From: Limnoperna fortunei
Lineage: Eukaryota > Mollusca > Bivalvia > Mytilida > Modiolidae
Direction: 5' to 3'
Assembly: GCA_944474755.1 (NCBI GenBank)
Contig: OX104113.1
Span: 23,998,432 to 24,062,431 of the forward strand
DNA length: 64,000 bases
Of this stretch, positions 25,001 to 35,500 are shown piece by piece (position 1 is the stretch's first letter; every line of letters begins with the position of its first letter). The notes under the pieces are model-generated. The model made no database searches. It saw nothing but the letters and a program-made list of their open reading frames with translations, and had not been told where the DNA came from. The position numbers and the translations under genes were made by a program.

Positions 25001-28000
25001 AAATAAATTTGTATGATCAAACATTATGTGCAATAATGGATATGGGTCTTAATTTACCAACTTACACTATTGTGAAATTAGCACAAGTCCGATGGGAATT
25101 TGACTGATTCAGACTAAAAATCTTCGGAGTAATGATACCTTTGTTTGTGCCTTATTCGCCAGTACACATTCTTCGCTGGAAGAAATACCTAATCAGTATA
25201 TCCTTTTACCTGTGTTTGTCAATATTAATCGCACAATTATCACATGATTCCGCGTTTAGTTTGTTGGTTGTTCCAATCGTGTTTGACGCTATTTCCAGTA
25301 TTGTCAGCTATATGATGGAGTCCGGTGTTTGCTGGGGGAATCATTTGTATTGGAAAAATGCATGACCTTCGGCAGAAAAACTAGCAATACTTGTACGCTG
25401 TAGTCAAGACATCCTGTCCGTCTCCGAGTTGCAAGGCACGCGATCAGCAGTAGATGACTAACTACCCTAACCAGTTGTTCACCGAGGCATTCAACTGATT
25501 CCATAACGCTATTTAAGAACCAATAGAAGTATAAGTTATATTTATGTACTTTTATGTGGCTCAATATTTCATTCGTTTTATTTTTGATTTTTAACAGACG
25601 TCAACGATAACAAACTCATCTTGTCAAAGTGAAGATATTGAGGGAACGTCATATGCGTGTCCTCAAGCAGCAGGAATCATAGCACTTGCCCTTCAGGCAA
25701 AGTAAGATATCGAAAGTGTTCAATTATAATTTATTATTTGTCTTGACTTCCAACTTTTAAGTGCTACTGTTTTTATTTGCATTTTTTGTATGTTCAATCA
25801 ATAATTTAAATGATATACTTTTCACCATATAGGAATACTGAAGAATGTATACTTTTATTAGATCAATTTAAAGAAGAAAGCTTCGATAGTGTAAACGTTT
25901 TCATATATATTTGTATAACATAACATGGTGTTAATTTTAAAATCAAATATATGAGATGTAAATTGAACCAATTTGTGTCAAATATTTTGTTCTAGATAGG
26001 CATCAAGTGTTTTAATACGTTAAAACGCCAAACCGAAGGAAAGCTTTTACGATGAGTGTGGTCAATTAATTTGTATTCAATTATTATCAAATTATACGAT
26101 TTAAAAGTAACCTTTGCTAAACAACGATGATAAAGTTGGGAGTCGAAACGATATTTTCCTTATACTTGCCTTAATACCTTGACTTGCGTACATTTATGTA
26201 TTAAGTAAAAGTTTGTAGTAAAATTAGTACATAGAGTATAATTTAGGTATGTTAAACTATTGTTTTGCAGTAACAACTTGACTTGGAGAGATGTACAACA
26301 TTTGATAGTTTTAACATCTAAGAAACATATGTTTAACGATACATATGCTCCATGGCAGACAAACGGTGCTTCTAAGCAAGGTACATGTATTTATGTTGTC
26401 AAATCTAAAAATGTTATGTTTTCAACTTACAAATATGCCTAAAACATATTCTAACGAAAATAACTGAAAAAATATATCCTTTTTAATAAAGAAACTTAGT
26501 GATGTTGCTATAGCAGTATTAATTGTGTGCTTTCGTCAGCACTGAAAACATAAAATAAATTATAATTATTCGGTTAAGTTATTAACAAACATTTATTCCA
26601 AAGTTGCTGTTTATTGGTTCTATTGCAGAAATTGTAATAAAATGCATCAATATTTTAGTATAAATGCTTTCACGGTTGATACTTTTTATCTCGTTTGATT
26701 GTTTCATTGATAAGGGTGGCTATTTATGTGCAAGTGTAAGTCTTTTTTAGTTTTCCATGCTTGTCTATATTTGTTTACTTTTTGGTTACGTAATTGTATG
26801 GATTTACGATTTAAGTATCACATTTTGGTATTTTCAGTTTTATTTTATTCCACACATTATTATAATGAAACGTTGAAACATTGACATCTTTATTTCAGTC
26901 AGTCAGGTTCTAGGATTTGGACTGATGGATGCTGAAGCCATGGTACGGTACGCATTACTGTGGAGCAATGTACCTAAACAGGAGTCATGTGTTAGTCCAA
27001 CAAGTACTCCATTCGTGTAAGCTTTTATACTGTAGACTTTAATTAGAAACATTGATTTAAATGTACAATTGATGGTAACTGACTTTCGCCAATATGCCAC
27101 AAAAATTCGCTTTCAAACATTTTTTTCATACTCGATTATTAATATAATAATGTAGCTATATGAGACATATAATACCAGAAGTAAAAATATCAATTATAAC
27201 AAATGCAAAACAATAATATAAAGCAAATTACTTTTCAGTTCTACAGTGGGAAATATGACGTCAACCGACGTCATCACTATCTCGTCTAGTCTTTGTTCGT
27301 TGACACATCTAGAACATGTCACAGTGAACGTATCATTTCAATACAACCGATATAGAGGTTTAACTGAGTTATTCTTGATCTCCCCGAGTGGAACAGAAAG
27401 TCATCTTCTAACTAACCGTGGACAAGATGCTGTTAAGAATGCGGAGCGAGGAAACTTGACATGGACGTATATGTCAGTGCATTATTGGGGTGAAAACCCT
27501 ATTGGAAATTGGACGCTTAAAGTACGGTCACACCGTGGGTTTACTGTTGGTACGTTTTAATGTGATATTATGTTGAAAGGGATTTAAACAACAACTCTGC
27601 CATGCAAAACGATGTAATCGTTGCAAATGGTTAGAGGTCTGACTCTGTCAGTTCTACAAGTTTCTGTACGAACTTTTATTTTAAAGCACAAAACAAATTT
27701 GGATTTTAAAGTGAAGACATTCACAATGAAATATACCATAAATAATCTAGGATTGTACGTGAATAATAAACAGAAGGCTATTGACATCAAATTTGCATTT
27801 AATAATTCTGTTAATAACACCTTTTGAAATGGTGGTATGTCTAAACGTTCGAGCAGAATTTGGAGCACACAGTCATGTTTACTTGTACTTTTACATCTTA
27901 ATATTAGTATATTGGTATAAATGTTACTACATCAAACTAATGCATTCATATGTTTCTTTTCGGAAAAACACATCTTGTTTACTATATAGTATTTGATACC

Positions 28001-28991
28001 CAATATGAACTAATAAGAAAATATTTGTTATGTTATATAGTGAAATAAACTAATAAAACTATACATCTTTAATGTTTTTGCCAATTTTAAATTATTTATA
28101 CTTTATAATTTGGTCTGACGCCTTTAAACTAATTGTGTCTTATTTTTGTACATCAAATATTAGAAACAACGCTACAGTATAAGTTTTAACATCTTTATAT
28201 TTTTCTGTTTTCAGTAACTCTGGACTCGTGGTTTCTAACATTGTATGGTACTAAAACAAATCCACTTCAAGGTAAATAATGGAAAAATGAAATAATAATC
28301 TTGTTAAGGGGTCGGGGTTCTGTTAAGTTCTGTTATACAAAAAGTGTCTCAAAGTGGTCATATGTTTTGCAAATGGTTTCTATGAATTTAACTTTAATTA
28401 ATAATTTATTGTCTAAGAAACGAAAGCAGTATATGATGTGTTTCCTATGCTATTTTTTCTTTAAATGTTCTGACAGGTGTTGGACAGTGTGCAAAATCTC
28501 CGTGTTTTAACAACGGTGTATGTACAAATGTCGGTTACAACTACACATGTAAATGTCTAGAGGGTTATGATGGTACAGCCTGTGAACTTAAAATACAAAA
28601 TGGACAATATGGTAAGTTTTACAGAGAGCTGGGTTTACGACATTATTTCAAATAGTTTAAAAAGATCATTTGAATTCATTAAAATAAATACGTATATCAC
28701 TATCCATATAAACAAAATATTTCCAATTTATATACATTTAAAACGTAATTTTAGATTTCTGCGGCACATAATTGTTCAATACATTAATTTTAGCTATTTG
28801 CTTAACCAGCAGGTTATAAAAATCTTGTATGTATTTTTGCAGACACTTTAAAAGAAAAGTCTTCAAAGCTAATTGTAGCAATTTGGGGAACTGTGATGTC
28901 AATATGCGTTATTATTATATTGATTCTTGCAATTATACACAAGCCTAAAGTGCCAGTAGCAATTCCAGAGAAAAAGACAGAGCAGAAATAG
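16014..28991 (+). CDS. Membrane-anchored proprotein convertase with EGF-like domain, gene 2
   Basis: Type I membrane subtilisin-like endoprotease of 663 residues. Exons: 16014-16169, 18104-18211, 18798-18878, 20891-21019, 22918-22985, 23316-23404, 24072-24244, 24613-24816, 25598-25701, 26271-26380, 26899-27016, 27239-27549, 28215-28271, 28477-28611, 28843-28991. All introns are GT-AG and the frame stays open to the TAG at 28989. Signal peptide 1-16 (MTTFLITILFLTIKGC); prodomain to about 104, ending in RVKK; catalytic Asp144 (AVVDDG), His182 (DSHGT), Asn283 (WAAGNG), Ser354 (EGTSYA). The P domain spans about 408-569 and ends LTLYGT. An EGF-like module has Cys574, 579, 585, 594, 596 and 605. 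The membrane segment is about 624-646, with a 17-residue Lys-rich tail. Furin-type Cys-rich repeats are absent. Introns 1 and 4 hold Penelope-like debris and intron 8 an old SINE. Gene 1 lies head-to-head 1.8 kb upstream. Confidence 0.95.
17290..17935 (+). pseudogene. Broken reverse transcriptase, Penelope-like type (gene 2 intron 1)
   Basis: Recognisable peptides in order: EEQVCSMLDFLIDDIFV, TLLADLFLYSYETEFLRRL, RYIDDVLLINN (the RT active-site box with DD), IYPSEIEIKETTE. Between SSFNFI and RYIDD the frame shifts by one base, and a stop follows FLDLRQ. An internal 102-bp tandem duplication repeats the YDKRDDSNFKIINF-coding part (17681-17751 and 17783-17853). No GIY-YIG endonuclease is seen. 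Assignment to Penelope-like elements rests on memory of this RT family in molluscs and amphioxus. Confidence 0.7.
19535..19800 (+). repeat. Dispersed repeat R1, copy 2 (gene 2 intron 3)
   Basis: Second copy of the repeat at 225-485, in intron 3 of gene 2, with the same order of landmarks (AAGTCAGCCATTTTT, AATGGTATTTGGACAAA, GACATTACCCGAAAGG). Short open frames here are incidental. The family is unknown. Confidence 0.6.
21480..22830 (+). pseudogene. Composite of Penelope-like RT fragments in inverted order (gene 2 intron 4)
   Basis: The central part, 21825-22345, is plus-strand RT: CAPLLADLFLYF, then ELEIKETTETASSASFADIH, NGLLSTKINDKRNDFNLKI, GVYISQLIRYA and FLVDKYLKI before a stop. An (AT)10 run sits at 21936-21955. 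The downstream part 22345-22680 matches the reverse strand of 34220-34530. The upstream part 21480-21800 and a piece at 22730-22830 match the same element in the opposite orientation. Thus 3' ends of one family lie inverted on both sides of the RT. Frameshifts and stops make it non-functional. Confidence 0.7.
25281..25488 (-). mobile_element. SINE, diverged copy in gene 2 intron 8
   Basis: Plus strand begins GTTTGACGCTATTTCCAG and ends CACCGAGGCAT, the reverse of the SINE head. Intron 8 of gene 3 keeps a short head remnant at 41157-41215 in the same orientation, suggesting insertion before the gene 2/3 duplication. Confidence 0.75.
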
Positions 28992-29073
28992 CGTTAAGGC
29001 ATGGCTTTCTTCGTGTGAACTTTGATCCGGACTACAGAAACAATATTCTGCCATTACGGTTATTGTGTTACAA

Positions 29074-29079
29074 AATAAA
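29074..29079 (+). promoter_or_regulatory. Polyadenylation signal of gene 2
   Basis: AATAAA lies 83 bases after the gene 2 stop codon in the sequence TACAAAATAAATTGATTTCC. The same place in gene 3 reads TACAAAATAAGTTGCTTTCC (about 45592), so gene 3 has lost the consensus by one base or uses a variant. Confidence 0.6.
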
Positions 29080-29879
29080 TTGATTTCCTTCGGTTTCAGT
29101 ACGTGACAGTCAGAACGAAAAGGGGTTTTGTTCGTAGTTTCCTAGATTCTTACTATGATACAATAATATTAACTTCGTATGCAATCATACAAGTCTTTTG
29201 TGCTCGTCCCAAACCTTGAATTCTCCAACATTATTAACAAGAATTTACAGTTTTCCTGTTGCAGTTCGCGAGTTTTGCTGGGCGTTAAACACTTTTAAAA
29301 CAAACAATGTAAACTACAGAATGCTACCATAAATTGTATTTCCATTCGTTGTACCATAGTTTTCGTACAGAACAAATTCTTGTAGACTAAAAAATAAGAT
29401 ATATAGCAACTTCATTCCCTCGTTTCTTCTTTGTTATAATACAACGATATTTATTATTATTATTAAATGTATTATTAATGTTCAATTATATTATTTTGTT
29501 TAGAAACTTTCGTATAAAATATTGAAGCCACACCAATTGATGTAGAAAGTCATACGTAGAATATAATAATAAAATGTTATCAAAGATACTAAGTTTATTA
29601 AATTTAAAACATTTGGATATAAACAGCACACTTCCGCACTTCGGAAGAGAATTTACCGACTGACACCATGTACTCAAAAATGCCCGGAAATCCTCACGCA
29701 AAACAGTTAAAAAAACCATGTTATAGGGTAGACATGTCTTAATACGTAACATTATCCTCAAGATCAAAACGTTAAGAAAACGTATGTTATGCCAACAGGA
29801 CAACCAACTACGTTCCGTCCGTGTATGAATGTGTTAAGTCATGTAGATTGCCGCAACGAAAGACTTTCAATCGCATCTC

Positions 29880-31440
29880 TTTAAGAGAAGCAGAGGTGAC
29901 GATAGGCCTGGAATGTATATGAAGTTGTTTATGCAGAAAATGGAAACCATTCTGTTGAGACGCTGTCTGCTGCAATCTAGGTAGCTCCGTTATCTTACAC
30001 ATACCATGTCAACCATAGCCAAAAAACGGACAACAAGCTCTTTATATTATATCGTGCTAAACTGAAAGATTCTTAACTACAGCCACGCAGTAGTTGCCCC
30101 ACCGCTCAACAACCAGGAAGCGTGTTGTATTTGCCCTGACTTGGTGTCAAACTCCCTCAGAAGCCCAACCTGATTTGATCGCTAAATTTAACGGAGTATC
30201 ACTGAACACTGTTTTACTGACATGCTCAGACGTGTCTAATAATCTCCTCTGAGTACTCTTTCGATTTCATAAAGAAACGACTGCTGAATTTCAACATATG
30301 TACCACTGCTTTTTTGTTAGAGAGGAGCACCAATTATTTACGTTTTCTTTGGCATAGAAAAACGACCTTACTGACGATCATATTTTATACCGAATGACAG
30401 TTCTTGTTTTCGGTAGCAGACCGTCACCAGCAGTAGCCACGCTAGGACTTAGAAAAACAGCACAGGAATACGAACAGCTCAAGCAGCCGAGCAAGACTTT
30501 GACAGTGACGTAACATATTTCGTCACGAGAAAATTTTTTGTTTACGACGGACTTATCCATGTACTACAAATGAAGAAACTATTTAACTATTCAACTGATG
30601 AAGGACACACCGCAAGAACTTGCGAAATATGGCTACCTAAGACTTTCAAGAATTTTGGCAGCTAATTTCAAAGACTTTAACCTAGAGGCTGACAATAAAC
30701 CTCTGCAACTTAGTCTTGGTTTAAATTTTGGCTTAAATTGAGGTAATTGTGTTTTTCAACTTTCTTCTGAAAACAAACCAGTCACTTGGAGTGGAATACT
30801 GTCTACAGTAAACAGGATCGACAATTTGCATGGTTTCGTAGATCCAGTGATTATACACGGAAAACTCCTACTTAGGAAATTGATATCGGAGACAGTTGAT
30901 TGGGACCAACACGTTTCTGACGAGACCTCTATCGAATGGGAATCGTGGAAAAACCACTCCCAACGTACTTGAATCCTTACGTATACCACGTACTTACATT
31001 CCATATCTCAGTAGTGCTGCTACTCAATAGCTACATGTTTTCTACATGCTTCTGAGAAAGCCCTTGCAGCTGTGGCCTACCTAGGCGCGACTTTTCTTTT
31101 TTGGAAAAGCAAAAGTTGTACCCACTAGTCTTCACACCATTCCACGACTTGAATTATGGGCTGGCATATTATCTGTTGAGATCGCAGGATTCTCTATTGA
31201 ACATATATTGAGTTACCGATACACGCTGTCATGTATTACATGGACAGCAAAGTGGCTACATCGGTGATGAAACTACGAGGTATTATATCTACGTGACAAA
31301 CAGAAAGAAATAAGGAAATTCAGTGTCCCAAATCAACCTAGCCACGTCGACGAGCGGGAAGTTCGCTCAGTTGTCAATTTTTGCAAAGACAAGGGCTGTC
31401 ATTGGGACTAACCGATGTCAAGATGGAACACACTTGTACA
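29880..31440 (+). pseudogene. Degraded BEL/Pao retrotransposon pol between genes 2 and 3
   Basis: With stops and shifts removed only by eye, the plus strand shows BEL/Pao landmarks in order: KFNGVSLNTVLLTCSDV, HMYHCFFVREEHQLF, YRMTVLVFGSRPSPAVATLG (RT), FVTRKFFVYDGL (degenerate active-site box, YVDD-type reading VYDG), ILSTVNRIDNLHGFVDPVII, then an RNase H part (ASEKALAAVAYLGA, YYMDSKVAT). At least ten stops or shifts are visible, so it is long dead. GC is higher than in the flanks. No LTRs were recognised. 28992-29880 and 31570-32454 otherwise show only AT-rich spacer. Confidence 0.8.
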
Positions 31441-32573
31441 CGCAATTTATACTGTTTAAAGAAAAAATGCGTGTGAAACCGGCAGACACTTTTTGTTATA
31501 CAGAAAGGTTTATTCTGAACACAGTCAAACCGACTGTTAACATAGGATCCTTTTTCTTGTTTTAGTATATTTTGATTGTTTATAAATAGTCATATCTGAA
31601 AGATATCAGACAAGGACATACAGTTATTGTTAAATATTAAACATATATTTTAATAATTTTGTTTCATTCAGTTTTTTAGTGTCTTAATTTATTTTACACA
31701 GGTTTTTCGTCATTTCTAATTGTGTTATTATGATGTTATATGATTCCGATTAGCATTTATTTTCTCAGGCTTTATCATATACGGTTTCTTTCATAGCACA
31801 AAATATAGGAAATTGTGTGGATTTGACTTTTCCGAGTAAGTATTTTGGGTCAGTATATTAACAATGATGAGGTTGTACAATGTGACGACTTTTTTACCGA
31901 GTTTGTCAATAATTCTAACCAATTATTATAAAGACTTCGACACCATTTTTTGGTCGAATTTTTTTTTAATTTCATTTTGACGTGTTATTTTTAAGGAATC
32001 TTGCTTGAGAGGAGAGGTTCTGTTAAAAAATTTCTTCATTTCTTGCAAGATTGTTAGCATAAAAAATCCTGTCAAGGTCATTTACTTACCATTTTTGCGA
32101 TAATTCTGGAAAACGTCGGTTTTAAAATATTGTTATTTTTTCTGTTATACATATACGTATATACACGTTATAAAATTATTTGAATATGAAGATAATATAA
32201 ATAAAAATTATTTTTAATTAAAGTGAATATACAAACTACCGTTTTAATTCAATGGCATAATACAGTTCATAAAATGAAAAAAAGACAAACCAACATTTAG
32301 GTAAAAATGTTCGTGATACTGAAATAACAATTGAAACATCAAAATTACAAGATGATATATATTATATGGAAAAACAAAAAAAAATATTGGGGACTCCTAT
32401 GGTATTTAAATAAAATTTATTATATACATCAAGTGTTCACAACACAAATGTTCACTGTAACTATATCTTTAGAAAGGAAACTTAACAATAGAAATAGTGG
32501 ATTTAGATCTAAAATACCGGAAAGACAAAACTTCTCACATTCATTTCCGCTCTTTGTTTAAAATAAGAAAAAC

Positions 32574-35500
32574 ATGGCGATGTTTCTAATGACGATATTG
32601 CTTTTTACTATCCAAGGATGTAAACTTGACAAAATTGCTGAGACAGTTGTTGTCAGAGTTTCCTCATTCTCGGAAATCAAAATTCACGCTTTACTTCAAA
32701 GGCATCTAGGATTTAGTTTTAAAAACAAGGTAAAGCTTCATTATTTAGAACCACACTATATCGCAGCCATCTGTTTAATTGAGCAAAGTTGAAGGTGAAA
32801 TGGTTTTTAAAATTGCTTTTGTTTATATTCCGTAATTTGGCTTATTCACTGAGATCACTCTACGGGTGTTTAATAAGAGACAGGTACAGTTTACAATGTC
32901 ATGTATTTTCCCCTATAACCGGATTTTGACATTTTTCTGTGGTTTTCTATACCTGTTGGCCGTTAGATTCCCTTAGATTCACTAATAGCATGGGGAAGTT
33001 TAATTCAAAAATGTAAATTAAGACATTTAATAAAACTTTTACTAAGAAACCTTCCTATAAAATAGTCCATTATCAATTGTCAGAAAATAGACATTGCTTT
33101 TGAATTATTCGAATCACAACTTTTCTAAGTAAAAGTCGGTGTGAGGTATTGCCAATTGTTATCGTCCACCCAATTTAAAATTGTTACATTTAAATAGCTT
33201 TATTAACAAAACCTGACCAATTTGTGATATTGATTTATCCATATTATGTGCGTCGAGTAAGTGTATAGCACTTTAAACAACCATTGTTAAAATTCTGCTT
33301 TATACCGGTAAATGTTAGTACTTTTGTTTAAATTTACACTGGATTTCAGACCTAATTTGATACACGTCGTTCCATAAATTTGCTCATATTGGTATTTTGA
33401 TGGTATATTACAACAGGACATTTGCTTACAACAGCGATATGAACATGCGTTAGGAGGTTCATAACCAGGGATAAACAACTTTCAATTTGCTTTTGCAATT
33501 TTATAAGAATGGATTTTGTTAACTCTCCTCTTCTTATTGCATATTTATCTTACATTAATAATTTGCCAAATTTGTAATTTAATTACCAGAACCGATATTA
33601 TTTGAGTCAAGAAAAATTATCGCCCGTTTCTTCGGGTGTTTTTGATTCATCAATGAGTGATTCTGACAACTTGAAACAGAATATAATATTCTATTTGTTA
33701 TATCTGGTCTTTTGTTAAATTTGATGTAGTTAGAGGATTGTTGTATTATGGCCACGACATATGCTGTATGTTTATATTGTTATTCCTTACTCTTGAGCAC
33801 TATGGTATCTCTCTTCCCTGTGCATGCTGGGACCATACTGGGAGTGCTACCAGTGCTCGACCCAAAGAGCTGCCTGGGTTACAATACTGAAAGCCTGACC
33901 ACAGACTACAATGAGCAAGGTTTTTGCAAGTGCCACGCTCCTTGCGCGATAAAGATTACTTTTGAAGATTTTGAAAACAGTAGGCATATTACAGTTATAA
34001 TAAACTGAATTCTCCGTTCCACTAAATAATTCTATTCTTCTAGTAGAAGTCGAAATTTTGGACCATTCGTTTCACCAGTTTATTTATTGTTTGTTAAATT
34101 ATTCTCGTGGTGAATATAGATGCAATATTGCTTACTGGACGTTAAGCAACATCAAATCATTCAATAAAACAACCAATCAATCCTTTAGCATGTTACAATA
34201 GAAGGTTATAACAAAATACCGAACACGATGAAACTGTCAAAAAAGACAATCAACAAAACAAAAGTCCGAGAAACCGGCAACTTCAGAACCAACAACCAAA
34301 TAAACTACAGGAATGTTCCTGACTTGGTAATGCATTTCTAAAGAAATGGTGAGTCAAACCAGGTTTTATGGCAAACCAACCGTTCGCTTCCATTACTGTA
34401 GTATTTGAGTTGGTTAGTTGATAAAATGGATAGGTATTATATACTACTAGTCACTAATATGTGTATCCAGCAATCATCGAGCACATTCACTGTAAACTGA
34501 ATTCAAAAATTAAGAAAACTATCTGCAACCATATTTTCATTAAGGAATACTTCAAAATTCTGAATAGGTTATACTCTATAACACGCTTTGCGGTTTATTA
34601 GGTGCAAACATAACCAAACCATGAAATATTTCTTTTAAATTTATTTGAATTATAAATTTGGACTATTTTAACGTTAAAACAGATATGACGTCACAAAACT
34701 ATTTGAATTTTATAAGAATAGGGAACGTGACCAACCCGTTATATAGTATAATATGGGTTTTTACATTTGAGCTGACCAATCAGATTTCAGTTTACAAAGC
34801 AAATTAAATTATTACTAGATAGAATATTTTTCGACATGGAAGTGGTATCTTTAGTAACACTTATTAAAGGCGCGGACGAGTCTTTTTTTTATTGCAACCT
34901 TGGTTTATTAGTTTATCCCGAAGAAATAGGTGGAGTTTGTAAAAATCAGTATACTCGCTTCAAGCTCTTGCATACCTGATCAATTGAGAAATATAGACAT
35001 TTAGAGCTTAACGTTACCTTGTGAAACTGAACTTAGGCAACGAATTTTAAAATGCTTGTAGAATTTTCTATTGTTATATTACATCACATTTTCTTGACAC
35101 TAACTATGAAATGGATAACATGATAACATTAGATTAACGTGTAGCCATTACACAGTAATTATTTAAGTGAAACTATCATATTATTTGTTATTTATATAAC
35201 CTCTTTTTTCTATATTGTATACTTTTAATCAATAAAAAACCTAAAATATTTTTATTTGAATTCTAATACTCTTTCTTAAGGCCTAAACTATTTAATTAGA
35301 TTAATGTTTATTTCTTTGTGGTTTAGTTTTGTCTAACAATTAAAAAACTTTATCAACTAGAGGAAATAAATGCATGTTTCATTGCATCACTATAAAATTA
35401 ATGTTTAAAATTAACAAGAATTTTTTCGCCTAAATGTTAATGCAAACTCAAAACAAACAGCATACGTTAAGGCAGTATATTTTAATTTGAGCGTTTTGTG

